A stretch of 9,085 bases of DNA, from the NCBI GenBank assembly GCA_031262135.1, contig JAISIG010000031.1, positions 1-9,085 of the forward strand, written 5' to 3'. The position numbers were made by a program, and so were the translations under genes. The stretch comes from Endomicrobium sp. (lineage in GTDB: Bacteria; Elusimicrobiota; Endomicrobiia; Endomicrobiales; Endomicrobiaceae). The notes under the pieces were generated by a model that was given only the letters and a program-made list of their open reading frames with translations, had not been told where the DNA came from and did no database searches. The stretch's first letter is position 1; the number at the start of each line of letters is the position of its first letter. Positions 1 through 6,611 of the stretch are shown here, piece by piece.

Positions 1-660
1 CTGTTAAAAAGAAGTAACTTTGAACTTTCTAAATTAGAAGATGTAGTAATTGATGCTAATGCTTTGACAAGTATAGATGCTTCAACACAAAACCCAGTAC
101 CAGTTATATATCAAAGCGGATATCTAACAATAAAAGATTACGATGCGGAGTTTAGATTATATCATTTAGGATACCCTAATAAAGAGGTAGAGGATGGGTT
201 TGTGGAGTTTTTACTGCCGTTTTATACTAATAGAGTGAATCAAGGGAACTCTTCTTTTGAAATCTCTCAATTTGTAAAAGAAGTTCGTAATGGTGATTAT
301 GGTGCCTTTTTTCAGCGGCTTCAATCTTTCTTTGCAGATATTCCATACGAGCAGACCAAAGAATTGGAGTTACATTATCAGAATGTGCTTTTCATCCTAT
401 TTCGTTTGATTGGGTTCTATACCAAAGTGGAATATCATACCTCACAAGGACGTATTGATTTAATGTTGCAAACCGATAAATATATCTATATTATGGAATT
501 TAAATTGGATGGGAGTGCAGAGGAGGCATTAAAACAAATTAACGAAAAGAACTATACGATACCTTTTAATATAGATAAACGCACAATTATAAAAGTCGGA
601 GTAAATTTCAGCAAAGAAACAAAGACCATAGAGAAATGGTTGGTGGAATATGACCAATAA
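1..660 (+). CDS. PD-(D/E)XK nuclease-like protein, C-terminal part (5' end outside window)
   Basis: The reading frame is open from base 1 to the stop at 658-660, giving 219 visible codons, so this is the end of a longer protein and not a short gene starting at the TTG at 64. The C-terminal part looks like the PD-(D/E)XK nuclease domain (PDDEXK_9/DUF1703-like) that in Bacteroidota normally follows an AAA-ATPase-like domain. Visible core residues are GRID (Asp codon at 457-459), then MEFKLDG with the E-x-K pair, then a helix with LKQI. The motif order D...ExK...Q fits the nuclease fold. The upstream ATPase part is inferred from the family and not seen. Physiological role is unknown for most members. 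It ends 101 bases before pseB in the same direction, with no strong terminator between them, but it is not a sugar pathway gene and co-transcription is uncertain. Confidence 0.8.
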   Translation: MLKRSNFELSKLEDVVIDANALTSIDASTQNPVPVIYQSGYLTIKDYDAEFRLYHLGYPNKEVEDGFVEFLLPFYTNRVNQGNSSFEISQFVKEVRNGDYGAFFQRLQSFFADIPYEQTKELELHYQNVLFILFRLIGFYTKVEYHTSQGRIDLMLQTDKYIYIMEFKLDGSAEEALKQINEKNYTIPFNIDKRTIIKVGVNFSKETKTIEKWLVEYDQ

Positions 661-761
661 TTTATGCAAAGCATTGCAATATGATGAAACTTTATGATAT
701 GCTATGAAAGTATATAAAAACGAAAAATAAAAATTAAAATCATTTTATATAAAAAAATATT

Positions 762-1784
762 ATGTTGAATAAAAAACAAGTTTTAATAACAGGAGGTACA
801 GGTTCTTTTGGAAAAATGTTTGTAAAGACTATTTTAAGGGATTATCCAGATGTGAAGAAGATTATAATCTATTCACGTGGAGAATTGGAGCAATTTAAAA
901 TGCGACAAATGTATCCAAAAGATAAATATCCTCAATTAAGATTCTTTATAGGAGACGTTAGAGATGCAGAGCGTTTAGAACGAGCGTGTGAAGATGTAGA
1001 TGTGATAATACATGCTGCCGCTATAAAACAGGTGGATACTGCTGAATATAATCCAGAAGAATGTATAAAAACAAATATAAATGGAGCAATAAATGTAATA
1101 AATGCGGCTTTGAAATGTGGAGTTGAGGATGTTGTTGCCCTATCTACCGATAAGGCTTGTGCTCCAATTAATTTATATGGTGCAACAAAATTAACATCAG
1201 ATAAACTTTTCACAGCAGCTAATAATATTAGCGGTTCTAAGAAAATTAAATTTTCTGTTGTACGTTATGGTAATGTAATGGGGTCAAGAGGATCTGTTAT
1301 ACCTTTCTTTATAGAAAAGATGGATAATGGAGCAAAAGAACTTCCTATTACTGATATGCGTATGACAAGATTTAATATCTCACTTGAAGATGGTGTAGAG
1401 TTAGTTATGTGGGCTTTAAAAAATCATATTGGTGGTGAGATATTTATTCCTAAAATTAAATCATATCACATAACAGATGTAGCAAAGGCAATTGCTCCTA
1501 ATGTTCCATTAGTGGAAATAGGTATTCGTCCAGGAGAAAAACTTCATGAAGAAATGATAACTAAAACAGATGCTCTTAATACAATAGATATAGGAAAATA
1601 TTATGCAATATTACCATCAGTTTCATTTAAAAACAAACATGAAGATTATACAAAACACTACAATGGAAAACTTGTTTCAGCAGACTTTTATTATGCTTCT
1701 GACAATAATACAGAGTGGGAAACAATTGAAAGTATGAGAGAAAATATTGTAAAATACGTTAATCCAGAATTTAAAGTAAAATAA
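762..1784 (+). CDS. pseB: UDP-N-acetylglucosamine 4,6-dehydratase (inverting), PseB
   Basis: First enzyme of pseudaminic acid synthesis: a cytoplasmic NADP-dependent dehydratase/5-epimerase that converts UDP-GlcNAc into the 4-keto-6-deoxy L-arabino sugar. The 340-residue protein is an extended short-chain dehydrogenase. It has the Rossmann motif TGGTGSFG at residues 10-17, STDKA at 128-132 (catalytic Asp130 and Lys131) and NLYGATK at 137-143 (Tyr139 and Lys143). RPGEKLHEEM at 256-265 is typical of the FlaA1/PseB group. Length is usual for PseB. The start at 762 puts the Rossmann motif about ten residues in, as expected. No Shine-Dalgarno sequence is visible; the leader is A/T-rich. PseC begins 2 bases after its stop, so this gene heads the operon. 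The close relatives are membrane-bound 4,6-dehydratases of the retaining type, but the length, the lack of membrane segments and the neighbours favour PseB. Confidence 0.95.
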   Translation: MLNKKQVLITGGTGSFGKMFVKTILRDYPDVKKIIIYSRGELEQFKMRQMYPKDKYPQLRFFIGDVRDAERLERACEDVDVIIHAAAIKQVDTAEYNPEECIKTNINGAINVINAALKCGVEDVVALSTDKACAPINLYGATKLTSDKLFTAANNISGSKKIKFSVVRYGNVMGSRGSVIPFFIEKMDNGAKELPITDMRMTRFNISLEDGVELVMWALKNHIGGEIFIPKIKSYHITDVAKAIAPNVPLVEIGIRPGEKLHEEMITKTDALNTIDIGKYYAILPSVSFKNKHEDYTKHYNGKLVSADFYYASDNNTEWETIESMRENIVKYVNPEFKVK

Positions 1785-1786
1785 CT

Positions 1787-2953
1787 ATGAAACATATTCC
1801 CTATGGACGTCAGTATATAACTGATGAAGATATTAACATGGTTGTAGAAACGTTAAAATCTGATTATCTTACACAAGGTCCTAAGATAGTTGAATTTGAA
1901 AATAATTTTTCCAATTATTTAGGATGCAACTATACTTGTATGGTTAATAATGGAACAGCGGCATTGCATTTATGTGCAATGGCGTTAGACATTAAAGAAG
2001 GAGATAAAGTCATTACAACACCCATAACCTTTGTTGCAAGTGCAAATGGTTTTAGGTATATGGGTGCAGAGGTTACATTTTGTGATATAGATCCTAATAC
2101 CCACTTAATGGATTTGGAGAAATTGAAAACAATTTTGATGGATTCTCCAAAAGGAACTTACAAAGCAGTAATTCCTGTTGCTTTTGCAGGATACCCAATT
2201 GATGAAGAAGAACTTCACAAACTTTCAAAACAATATGGTTTTTCCATAGTTATTGATGCTTGTCACGCAATAGGTGGAAGTTTCATAGATAGCAATGGCG
2301 AAAAACAAATGGTTGGTAATTGTAAGTATTCTGATTTAACAGTATTTTCATTTCATCCAGTAAAACATATTGCAACAGGAGAAGGAGGAGCAATAACTAC
2401 TAATAGAAAAGATCTATTTGATAAATTACTATTATATAGAACACACGGTATAACAAAAGATTCTGAAAAATTCGTTAACAATAATGATGGTGGATGGTAC
2501 TATGAAATGCAAGAGCTTGGTTACAACTATCGTATTACTGAGATTCAGGCTGCCTTAGGAATATCTCAACTAAAAAGAATTGATTGGAGTATTGAAAGAC
2601 GTAATATTATAGCAAATAAATATGATTTAGCTTTTAAAAATATAAATATACAAACTCCTTATAGAGCTAAAAATATTGTTCATGCATTTCACTTATACAT
2701 TATTGAAGTTGATAGTGATTTGCGAAAGCCATTATATGACTATTTAAAAGAAAATGGTATATTTTCTCAGGTACTTTATATTCCAGTTCATACTATGCCA
2801 TACTATCAAAAATTAGGATGGAAAAATGGAGATTTTCCAATATCTGAAGAATACTATAAACATTGTCTTGCTCTTCCAATGTATCCATCTCTAACAGATG
2901 AAGAACAGAACTATGTTATTGAAAAAGTTATAAATTTTATCAATAATAAATGA
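1787..2953 (+). CDS. pseC: UDP-4-amino-4,6-dideoxy-N-acetyl-L-altrosamine transaminase, PseC
   Basis: Second step of the pathway: a PLP-dependent aminotransferase that adds an amino group from glutamate at C4 of the PseB product. The 388-residue protein is a full-length DegT/DnrJ/EryC1 family member. Visible features are NNGTAAL at 54-60 for cofactor phosphate contact, VIDACHAIGG at 155-164 with Asp157 facing the pyridine nitrogen, and SFHPVKHIATGEGG at 188-201 with Lys193 as the Schiff-base lysine. GYNYRITEIQAALG at 245-258 is also characteristic. The start lies 2 bases after pseB and the end overlaps pseF by four bases (ATGA), implying translational coupling. The DegT family covers many sugar aminotransferases; assignment as PseC rests on the PseB and PseF neighbours as well as the sequence. 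Confidence 0.94.
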   Translation: MKHIPYGRQYITDEDINMVVETLKSDYLTQGPKIVEFENNFSNYLGCNYTCMVNNGTAALHLCAMALDIKEGDKVITTPITFVASANGFRYMGAEVTFCDIDPNTHLMDLEKLKTILMDSPKGTYKAVIPVAFAGYPIDEEELHKLSKQYGFSIVIDACHAIGGSFIDSNGEKQMVGNCKYSDLTVFSFHPVKHIATGEGGAITTNRKDLFDKLLLYRTHGITKDSEKFVNNNDGGWYYEMQELGYNYRITEIQAALGISQLKRIDWSIERRNIIANKYDLAFKNINIQTPYRAKNIVHAFHLYIIEVDSDLRKPLYDYLKENGIFSQVLYIPVHTMPYYQKLGWKNGDFPISEEYYKHCLALPMYPSLTDEEQNYVIEKVINFINNK

Positions 2954-3639
2954 AAAATTTATGTATAATTCCTGCACGCGGTGGGAGTAAACGGATACCA
3001 AGAAAGAATATAAAAGATTTTTTTGGAAAACCTATTATTGCATATTCAATAGAGGCTGCAATAAAATCTAATCTGTTTGATGAAATTATGGTATCAACAG
3101 ATGATAATGAAATATGTGAAATTTCAAAACAATATGGTGCTAATGTCCCTTTTATGCGTTCAGCACTAACATCAAATGATTATGCTTCTACTAGCGATGT
3201 AATTCTTGAGGTTTTAAAATGTTATAATGATATAGGTAAAAGATACGATAATGTAGCTTGTATTTACCCCACAGCTCCTTTTATTACAGAAAATATATTG
3301 TTGAAAGCTTTTTCAATGTTAAATAAAGAGATAGATTCTGTATTTACTATGGTCGCATATTCATACCCTATTCAACGTGGATTACATATCATTGACGGAA
3401 AAGTTAAAATGATTAATGAGGAATTTAGATTAACTCGTTCGCAAGATCTTGAAAAAATATACCACGATGCAGGACAATTTTATATTTCAAAAATTGAAAC
3501 ATATTTAAAAGAAAAAACATTTTGGGGAGAAAATACTGCGGGTATAGAATTATCAGAATTAGAAGTGCAAGATTTAGATACATTGACAGATTGGAAATTA
3601 GCAGAGATGAAGTATGAATTATTACAAATGCTTAAATAA
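2950..3639 (+). CDS. pseF: CMP-pseudaminic acid cytidylyltransferase, PseF
   Basis: Last pathway step: activates pseudaminic acid with CTP to CMP-pseudaminic acid, the glycosyltransferase donor. The 229-residue protein belongs to the CMP-sialic acid synthetase family (NeuA-like). The nucleotide-binding motif IPARGGSKRIPRKN lies at residues 7-20, STDDNEI at 49-55, YPTAPF at 106-111, YHDAGQFY at 171-178 and the acidic metal-binding end QDLDTLTDW at 207-215. Length is typical and the protein appears intact. The start codon overlaps the pseC stop by four bases. The last 26 bases overlap the next gene in another frame. It sits third in the operon although it acts last. Sequence alone separates PseF from NeuA or the legionaminate enzyme only moderately well; pseB, pseC and pseI decide it. 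Confidence 0.93.
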   Translation: MKNLCIIPARGGSKRIPRKNIKDFFGKPIIAYSIEAAIKSNLFDEIMVSTDDNEICEISKQYGANVPFMRSALTSNDYASTSDVILEVLKCYNDIGKRYDNVACIYPTAPFITENILLKAFSMLNKEIDSVFTMVAYSYPIQRGLHIIDGKVKMINEEFRLTRSQDLEKIYHDAGQFYISKIETYLKEKTFWGENTAGIELSELEVQDLDTLTDWKLAEMKYELLQMLK

Positions 3640-4168
3640 TCAAATATTTTCACAAAATAACTATTCTATTATTCCTATAAGAATGGAAGATAGGTTTGAT
3701 ATAATGAAATGGCGTAATGAACAAATGTTTCATTTAAGACAAACAAAAATATTAACAAAAAATGATCAAGATAATTATTTTAAAAATACTATAAAACCAT
3801 TATTTGAACAAGAATTTCCTGATCAAATTTTATTTTCTTATATGTACAATGAAAAGTGTATAGGTTATGGAGGATTGGTTCATATAAATTGGCTCAACAA
3901 TAATGCTGAAATTTCATTTATAATGGATACAAATTTAGAAAAGTTAGAGTTTGAAAAACATTGGACTAATTATTTAAATTTACTATACAAGGTAGCTTTT
4001 GATGAATTAAAATTGCATAAGATATATACTTATGCTTTTGACCTTCGTCCCCATATATATGAAGTTTTTGAAAAAAATGGGCTGATAAAAGAAGCGGTAT
4101 TAAAAGAACATTATTTATTTAATAATAAATATATAGATATAGTTATTCATTCAAAATATATTCAATAA
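3614..4168 (+). CDS. GNAT-like protein of the pseudaminic acid operon, without a canonical acetyl-CoA loop
   Basis: A 184-residue protein resembling the GNAT fold. The opening IPIRMEDRFDIMKWRNEQ (residues 20-37) matches the usual N-terminal strand and helix. KLHKIYTYAFDLRPHIYEVFEKNG (133-156), a residue Leu-Lys-His lead followed by a helix and turn, matches the C-terminal part of the fold. Where the acetyl-CoA phosphate loop (Q/R-x-x-G-x-G/A) should stand, it reads IMDTNLEKLEFEKHW (103-117), with no glycine. It overlaps pseF by 26 bases. A later Met (residue 24) could start it, but residues 1-23 look like part of the family, so I keep the earlier start. A true PseH lies next to it, so this gene is probably not the pathway acetyltransferase. 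It may modify the nonulosonate or be a non-acetylating relative. I recall similar genes beside pse clusters in Bacteroidota but could not verify that here. Codons are strikingly A/T-rich. Confidence 0.75.
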   Translation: MNYYKCLNNQIFSQNNYSIIPIRMEDRFDIMKWRNEQMFHLRQTKILTKNDQDNYFKNTIKPLFEQEFPDQILFSYMYNEKCIGYGGLVHINWLNNNAEISFIMDTNLEKLEFEKHWTNYLNLLYKVAFDELKLHKIYTYAFDLRPHIYEVFEKNGLIKEAVLKEHYLFNNKYIDIVIHSKYIQ

Positions 4169-4169
4169 A

Positions 4170-4697
4170 ATGAGCGATGTAAAATTAAGATCTATTTTAG
4201 AATCAGATCTTGAAACAATACGTAATTGGAGAAATTCAAAAGAAGTTAGTCAGTATATGTATACTGATAATATTATCTCTCCAGAACAACAAATTCAGTG
4301 GTTTAAAAAAATAAGTAATGATAATTCATCAAGATATTGGATAATAGAATATGATAATCAAGCAGTAGGTGTAGTTTCTATATCAGAAATTAGTGATTTA
4401 TATGATAGTTGTTTTTGGGGTTTTTATATAGGTAATACTAATTTTAGAGGTCTTGGTATTGCTTCAAAGGTTGAATATTTAATTTTATCTTATGTTTTTG
4501 ATACTTTAAAATTAAATAAATTGCGTTGTGAAGCTTTCTCTGATAATAAAGTAATTAATCTTCATGAAAAATTTGGTTTTCGTAGAGAGGCTTATTATCG
4601 TAATCATATAAAAAAAGGGGAAAAATATTTTGATGTTGTTGGTCTTGCAATTTTAAAAAAAGAATGGGATATTTTAAAAAACAATTATCAACAATAA
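4170..4697 (+). CDS. pseH: UDP-4-amino-4,6-dideoxy-N-acetyl-L-altrosamine N-acetyltransferase, PseH
   Basis: Third pathway step: acetyl-CoA-dependent N-acetylation at C4, giving UDP-2,4-diacetamido-2,4,6-trideoxy-L-altrose. The 175-residue GNAT protein begins LRSILESDLETIRNWRNS (6-23) and carries the acetyl-CoA loop NFRGLGIA at 91-98 (Arg93, Gly94, Gly96). The conserved region LNKLRCEAFSDNKVINLHEKFGF runs 115-137. The segment MYTDNIISPEQQIQWFKKI (30-48) is characteristic of PseH-type enzymes. Length fits. The start follows the previous stop by one base and pseI follows by three, so it is fully embedded in the operon. Product goes to PseG, which is not encoded in this window. Of the two GNAT-type genes this is the one with the intact cofactor loop. 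Confidence 0.88.
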   Translation: MSDVKLRSILESDLETIRNWRNSKEVSQYMYTDNIISPEQQIQWFKKISNDNSSRYWIIEYDNQAVGVVSISEISDLYDSCFWGFYIGNTNFRGLGIASKVEYLILSYVFDTLKLNKLRCEAFSDNKVINLHEKFGFRREAYYRNHIKKGEKYFDVVGLAILKKEWDILKNNYQQ

Positions 4698-4700
4698 TAC

Positions 4701-5720
4701 ATGGATAAAACTTTCATTATAGCAGAATTGTCTGCAAATCATAATGGCAGTAAAGCTACAGCTCTTGCTACTATAAAGGCAGCAAAAAGGGCAGGAGCTG
4801 ATGCTATAAAGTTACAAACATATACGGCAGATACCATTACATTGAATGTGAAAATGTCCGATTTTGAAACAGAAAAAGGCTCTCTATGGCAAGGACGTTA
4901 TTTGTATGATCTATATAAAGAAGCATATACTCCATGGGAATGGCATGAAGAATTATTTGATGCAGCCCATAAAGAAGGATTAGTATGCTTTTCTACACCT
5001 TTTGATAAGTCAGCAGTAGATTTTTTAGAAACTATTAAAAATCCTATTTATAAAATTGCTTCATTTGAAATAACTGATATACCCCTTATAGAATATGCTG
5101 CTCGTAAAAACAAGCCAATGATTATTTCAACAGGCATAGCAACTCAGGAAGATATACGTCTTGCAATTGACACTTGTCTCTCTGTTGGAAACAATGATAT
5201 TACTTTGCTAAAATGTACTTCTCAATATCCCGCTACATTGGAAGATGCAAACTTATATACTATTGCCGATATGGCACAACGTTTTGGCGTAAAGGTGGGG
5301 TTAAGCGATCACACTATGGGATGGATAGCACCAGTAACAGCAGTGGCACTTGGTGCTAAGGTAATAGAAAAACATTTCATAATTGATCGTAGTATTGGAG
5401 GTGCAGATTCTGCATTTTCTATGGACGAAAAAGAATTTACTGAAATGGTAAAATATATTCGTGATGCTGAAAAATCATTAGGTAAGATTGATTATCCAGC
5501 AGATATTTCAAAAATTAAAGGACGAAATATTGCCCGTTCGCTATATATTGCACAGGATATGAAAGCGGGGGATATTATTACTGAACAAAATGTACGCTCA
5601 GTGCGTCCCGGTTATGGCTTGCATCCAAAATATTGGAAAGAAATTCAAGGAAAAAAAATAAATAGGGATGTAAAAAAAGGAGAAAGGTTTGCAATAGATA
5701 TGTTGCTTACTAAAAACTAA
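4701..5720 (+). CDS. pseI: Pseudaminic acid synthase, PseI
   Basis: Condenses 2,4-diacetamido-2,4,6-trideoxy-L-altrose with phosphoenolpyruvate to give pseudaminic acid; a cytoplasmic metal-dependent NeuB-family enzyme. The 339 residues hold an N-terminal TIM barrel and a C-terminal SAF (antifreeze-like) domain from about residue 275. Motifs seen are AELSANHNG (8-16), IKLQTY (36-41), KIASFE (118-123), STGI (143-146), LLKCTSQYP (169-177), LSDHT (201-205) and EKHF (223-226). The stretch around GSLWQGRYLYDLYKEAYTPW (60-79) is typical of PseI rather than NeuB or LegI. It is the last operon gene, with two hairpins downstream. Base composition is visibly richer in G+C than the two preceding genes, which may mean a different origin or stronger selection. 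Confidence 0.95.
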   Translation: MDKTFIIAELSANHNGSKATALATIKAAKRAGADAIKLQTYTADTITLNVKMSDFETEKGSLWQGRYLYDLYKEAYTPWEWHEELFDAAHKEGLVCFSTPFDKSAVDFLETIKNPIYKIASFEITDIPLIEYAARKNKPMIISTGIATQEDIRLAIDTCLSVGNNDITLLKCTSQYPATLEDANLYTIADMAQRFGVKVGLSDHTMGWIAPVTAVALGAKVIEKHFIIDRSIGGADSAFSMDEKEFTEMVKYIRDAEKSLGKIDYPADISKIKGRNIARSLYIAQDMKAGDIITEQNVRSVRPGYGLHPKYWKEIQGKKINRDVKKGERFAIDMLLTKN

Positions 5721-5778
5721 TATAACAAGTAATGAAATTATTATAAATAATAAAAACGTTAAAACAATAAAAACAAAG

Positions 5779-5803
5779 CAAAGACGCCTTTTGGGCGTCT
5801 TTG
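5779..5803. terminator. Bidirectional terminator between the pse operon and HU-related gene 1
   Basis: A 10-bp perfect stem (5779-5788 CAAAGACGCC with 5794-5803) closes a 5-base loop TTTTG. On the plus strand it is followed by TTCGTTT, closing the pse operon 59 bases after pseI. On the minus strand it is followed by TGCTTTGTTTTT, so it can also stop transcription of the converging HU-related gene. Confidence 0.85.
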
Positions 5804-5810
5804 TTCGTTT

Positions 5811-5837
5811 ATAATAACTCTTTGTTATTATTTTTTT
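5811..5837 (+). terminator. Second, A/T-only hairpin with T-tract
   Basis: An 8-bp stem ATAATAAC (5811-5818) pairs with GTTATTAT (5824-5831) around a TCTTT loop, and a run of T continues to 5837. It looks like a weak back-up terminator for the plus strand just after the stronger one. The stem is nearly all A/T, so stability is low. Confidence 0.45.
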
Positions 5838-5855
5838 GTTAATAACTTTTAGTTA

Positions 5856-6275
5856 CTATTCTTTTTTGTTTGGTTGATAGCCTGTAACTTCTAAATCTAC
5901 TTGACGATAATAAGTTTTTTGAAGGTCGTTCTTAAAAGCTACCGATGGAAGAAAGCGACATTTTGCTCTCTTTATTGAATGACTATCTACCTCCTCTAAG
6001 GTGTCCTTAGCTTCCGCTTTTATGCCGGGAATAAAACTACCCAGATAATTAAACTTTACAGCAGAACCATTAAGGACATGGTCACTTATTGTAATCTCCA
6101 AAGCCTTCAATGATGCTAAAACATCGGGATAAGCTATAGTGGTAGATGCTGAAATCTCCTTAGCTATCTGATCCATTTTTATATCTTGCCCCCTATAAAT
6201 ACGAGCAAGATACTTGTAACCGGGTACTTTACCAACTAAAATCTTACGTTTTACACGTACATAATCTATTGCCAT
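5856..6275 (-). CDS. HU-related histone-like DNA-binding protein, copy 1 (complete)
   Basis: A 139-residue protein of the HU-related family of Bacteroidota (TIGR01201-type, 'DNA-binding protein, histone-like, putative'). It has an N-terminal extension VRVKRKILVGKVPGYKYLAR (6-25) that is family-specific, then the HU-like two-helix part MDQIAKEISASTTIAYPDVL (34-53). The turn and strand FNYLGSFIPGIKAEAK (75-90) corresponds to the HU LGSF region, followed by a C-terminal beta region to about 134. Such proteins are expected to bind DNA in the nucleoid, often as dimers; specific roles are unknown. The start at 6275 gives the usual family length. It is monocistronic, convergent with the pse operon, and ends at the shared terminator. 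Copy 2 at the right end of the window differs in one residue over the 95 shared positions (Val66 to Ile) but has a different C-terminal tail (NKKE here). Confidence 0.88.
   Translation of the reverse strand: MAIDYVRVKRKILVGKVPGYKYLARIYRGQDIKMDQIAKEISASTTIAYPDVLASLKALEITISDHVLNGSAVKFNYLGSFIPGIKAEAKDTLEEVDSHSIKRAKCRFLPSVAFKNDLQKTYYRQVDLEVTGYQPNKKE
5873..6158 (-). repeat. Long direct repeat, left copy (inside HU-related gene 1)
   Basis: These 286 bases align without gaps to 8800-9085 with 9 substitutions (about 97 percent identity), offset 2927 bases, in the same orientation. The right copy runs off the window, so the true repeat may be longer. To the left, identity stops at the codons for the C-terminal tail. 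Confidence 0.95.
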
Positions 6276-6390
6276 AATTCTAAAAATTAAAAAAGTTAAA
6301 CAATATTTCTCATTCTTTTTTTCAAGAAGAGAAACAAAAACATAGAATAAAAATGCTATTTGAGTACTCCTTTATTTTTTTTCTATACAG

Positions 6391-6417
6391 CAAAGATACA
6401 AACAAATAGAATGCAAA
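6391..6417 (-). promoter_or_regulatory. Candidate Bacteroidota-type promoter for HU-related gene 1
   Basis: On the minus strand 6398-6391 reads TATCTTTG, a full match to the TAnnTTTG -7 box. A TTTG lies 15 bases further upstream (6417-6414), closer than the usual spacing of about 19-21, so the -33 assignment is weak. It would give a leader of roughly 100 bases before the start at 6275. Confidence 0.35.
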
Positions 6418-6431
6418 AATTAATGTGAAAT

Positions 6432-6481
6432 CTAATAGTAACTAATGGCAACTAATAGTATCTAATGGTAACTAATGAATG
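6432..6481. repeat. Five tandem 10-bp units starting CTAAT
   Basis: Five consecutive decamers all begin CTAAT, at 6432, 6442, 6452, 6462 and 6472: CTAATAGTAA, CTAATGGCAA, CTAATAGTAT, CTAATGGTAA, CTAATGAATG. The first four alternate A and G at position 6, so they also form two 20-bp units with 18 of 20 bases equal. Spacing is exactly one helical turn, directly upstream of the candidate HU-related promoter. Confidence 0.85.
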
Positions 6482-6504
6482 CTATTTTAAAAAGATAATT
6501 ACAT

Positions 6505-6534
6505 AAAAAAAGTCTCTTTTTAGAGACTTTTTTT
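6505..6534. terminator. Strong symmetric terminator after the 551-residue membrane-protein gene
   Basis: A 13-bp perfect stem (6505-6517, A7 then GTCTCT, pairing with 6522-6534) closes a TTTT loop. Each arm supplies a run of seven T on its own downstream side, so it works in both directions. It lies 77 bases after the stop of the minus-strand membrane-protein gene and separates it from the HU-related promoter region. Confidence 0.9.
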
Positions 6535-6611
6535 ATTGGGGGTAATATGTTTTAATAAATTTTATATTTATGAATATATGTTTGTTTGAGAAGTAAAGTA
6601 AGAATATATTT

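Larger units (their letters stand above)
6276..6611. other. Non-coding region upstream of HU-related gene 1
   Basis: These 336 bases contain no credible gene. They hold an A/T-rich leader before the HU-related gene (6276-6390), a candidate promoter box at 6391-6398, a five-unit 10-bp tandem repeat at 6432-6481, a strong symmetric terminator at 6505-6534 and an A/T-rich spacer to the end of the 551-residue membrane-protein gene. Confidence 0.75.

Noticed and set aside
665..678. Small hairpin TGCAA-AGCA-TTGCA before pseB as terminator or operator
   Set aside because: Stem of only 5 bp with no T-tract; could arise by chance. I also found no convincing TAnnTTTG promoter box in 661-761.
932..1213. 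Minus-strand open frame of 93 codons
   Set aside because: Lies wholly inside pseB on the opposite strand; composition is that of a shadow frame and pseB motifs explain the sequence.
4701..5720. Sialic acid (NeuB) or legionaminic acid (LegI) synthase
   Set aside because: The GSLWQGRYLYDLYKEAYTPW region and the inverting PseB/PseC partners indicate the pseudaminic acid route.
6432..6481. CRISPR array
   Set aside because: Units are 10 bp with no spacers; it is a short tandem repeat.
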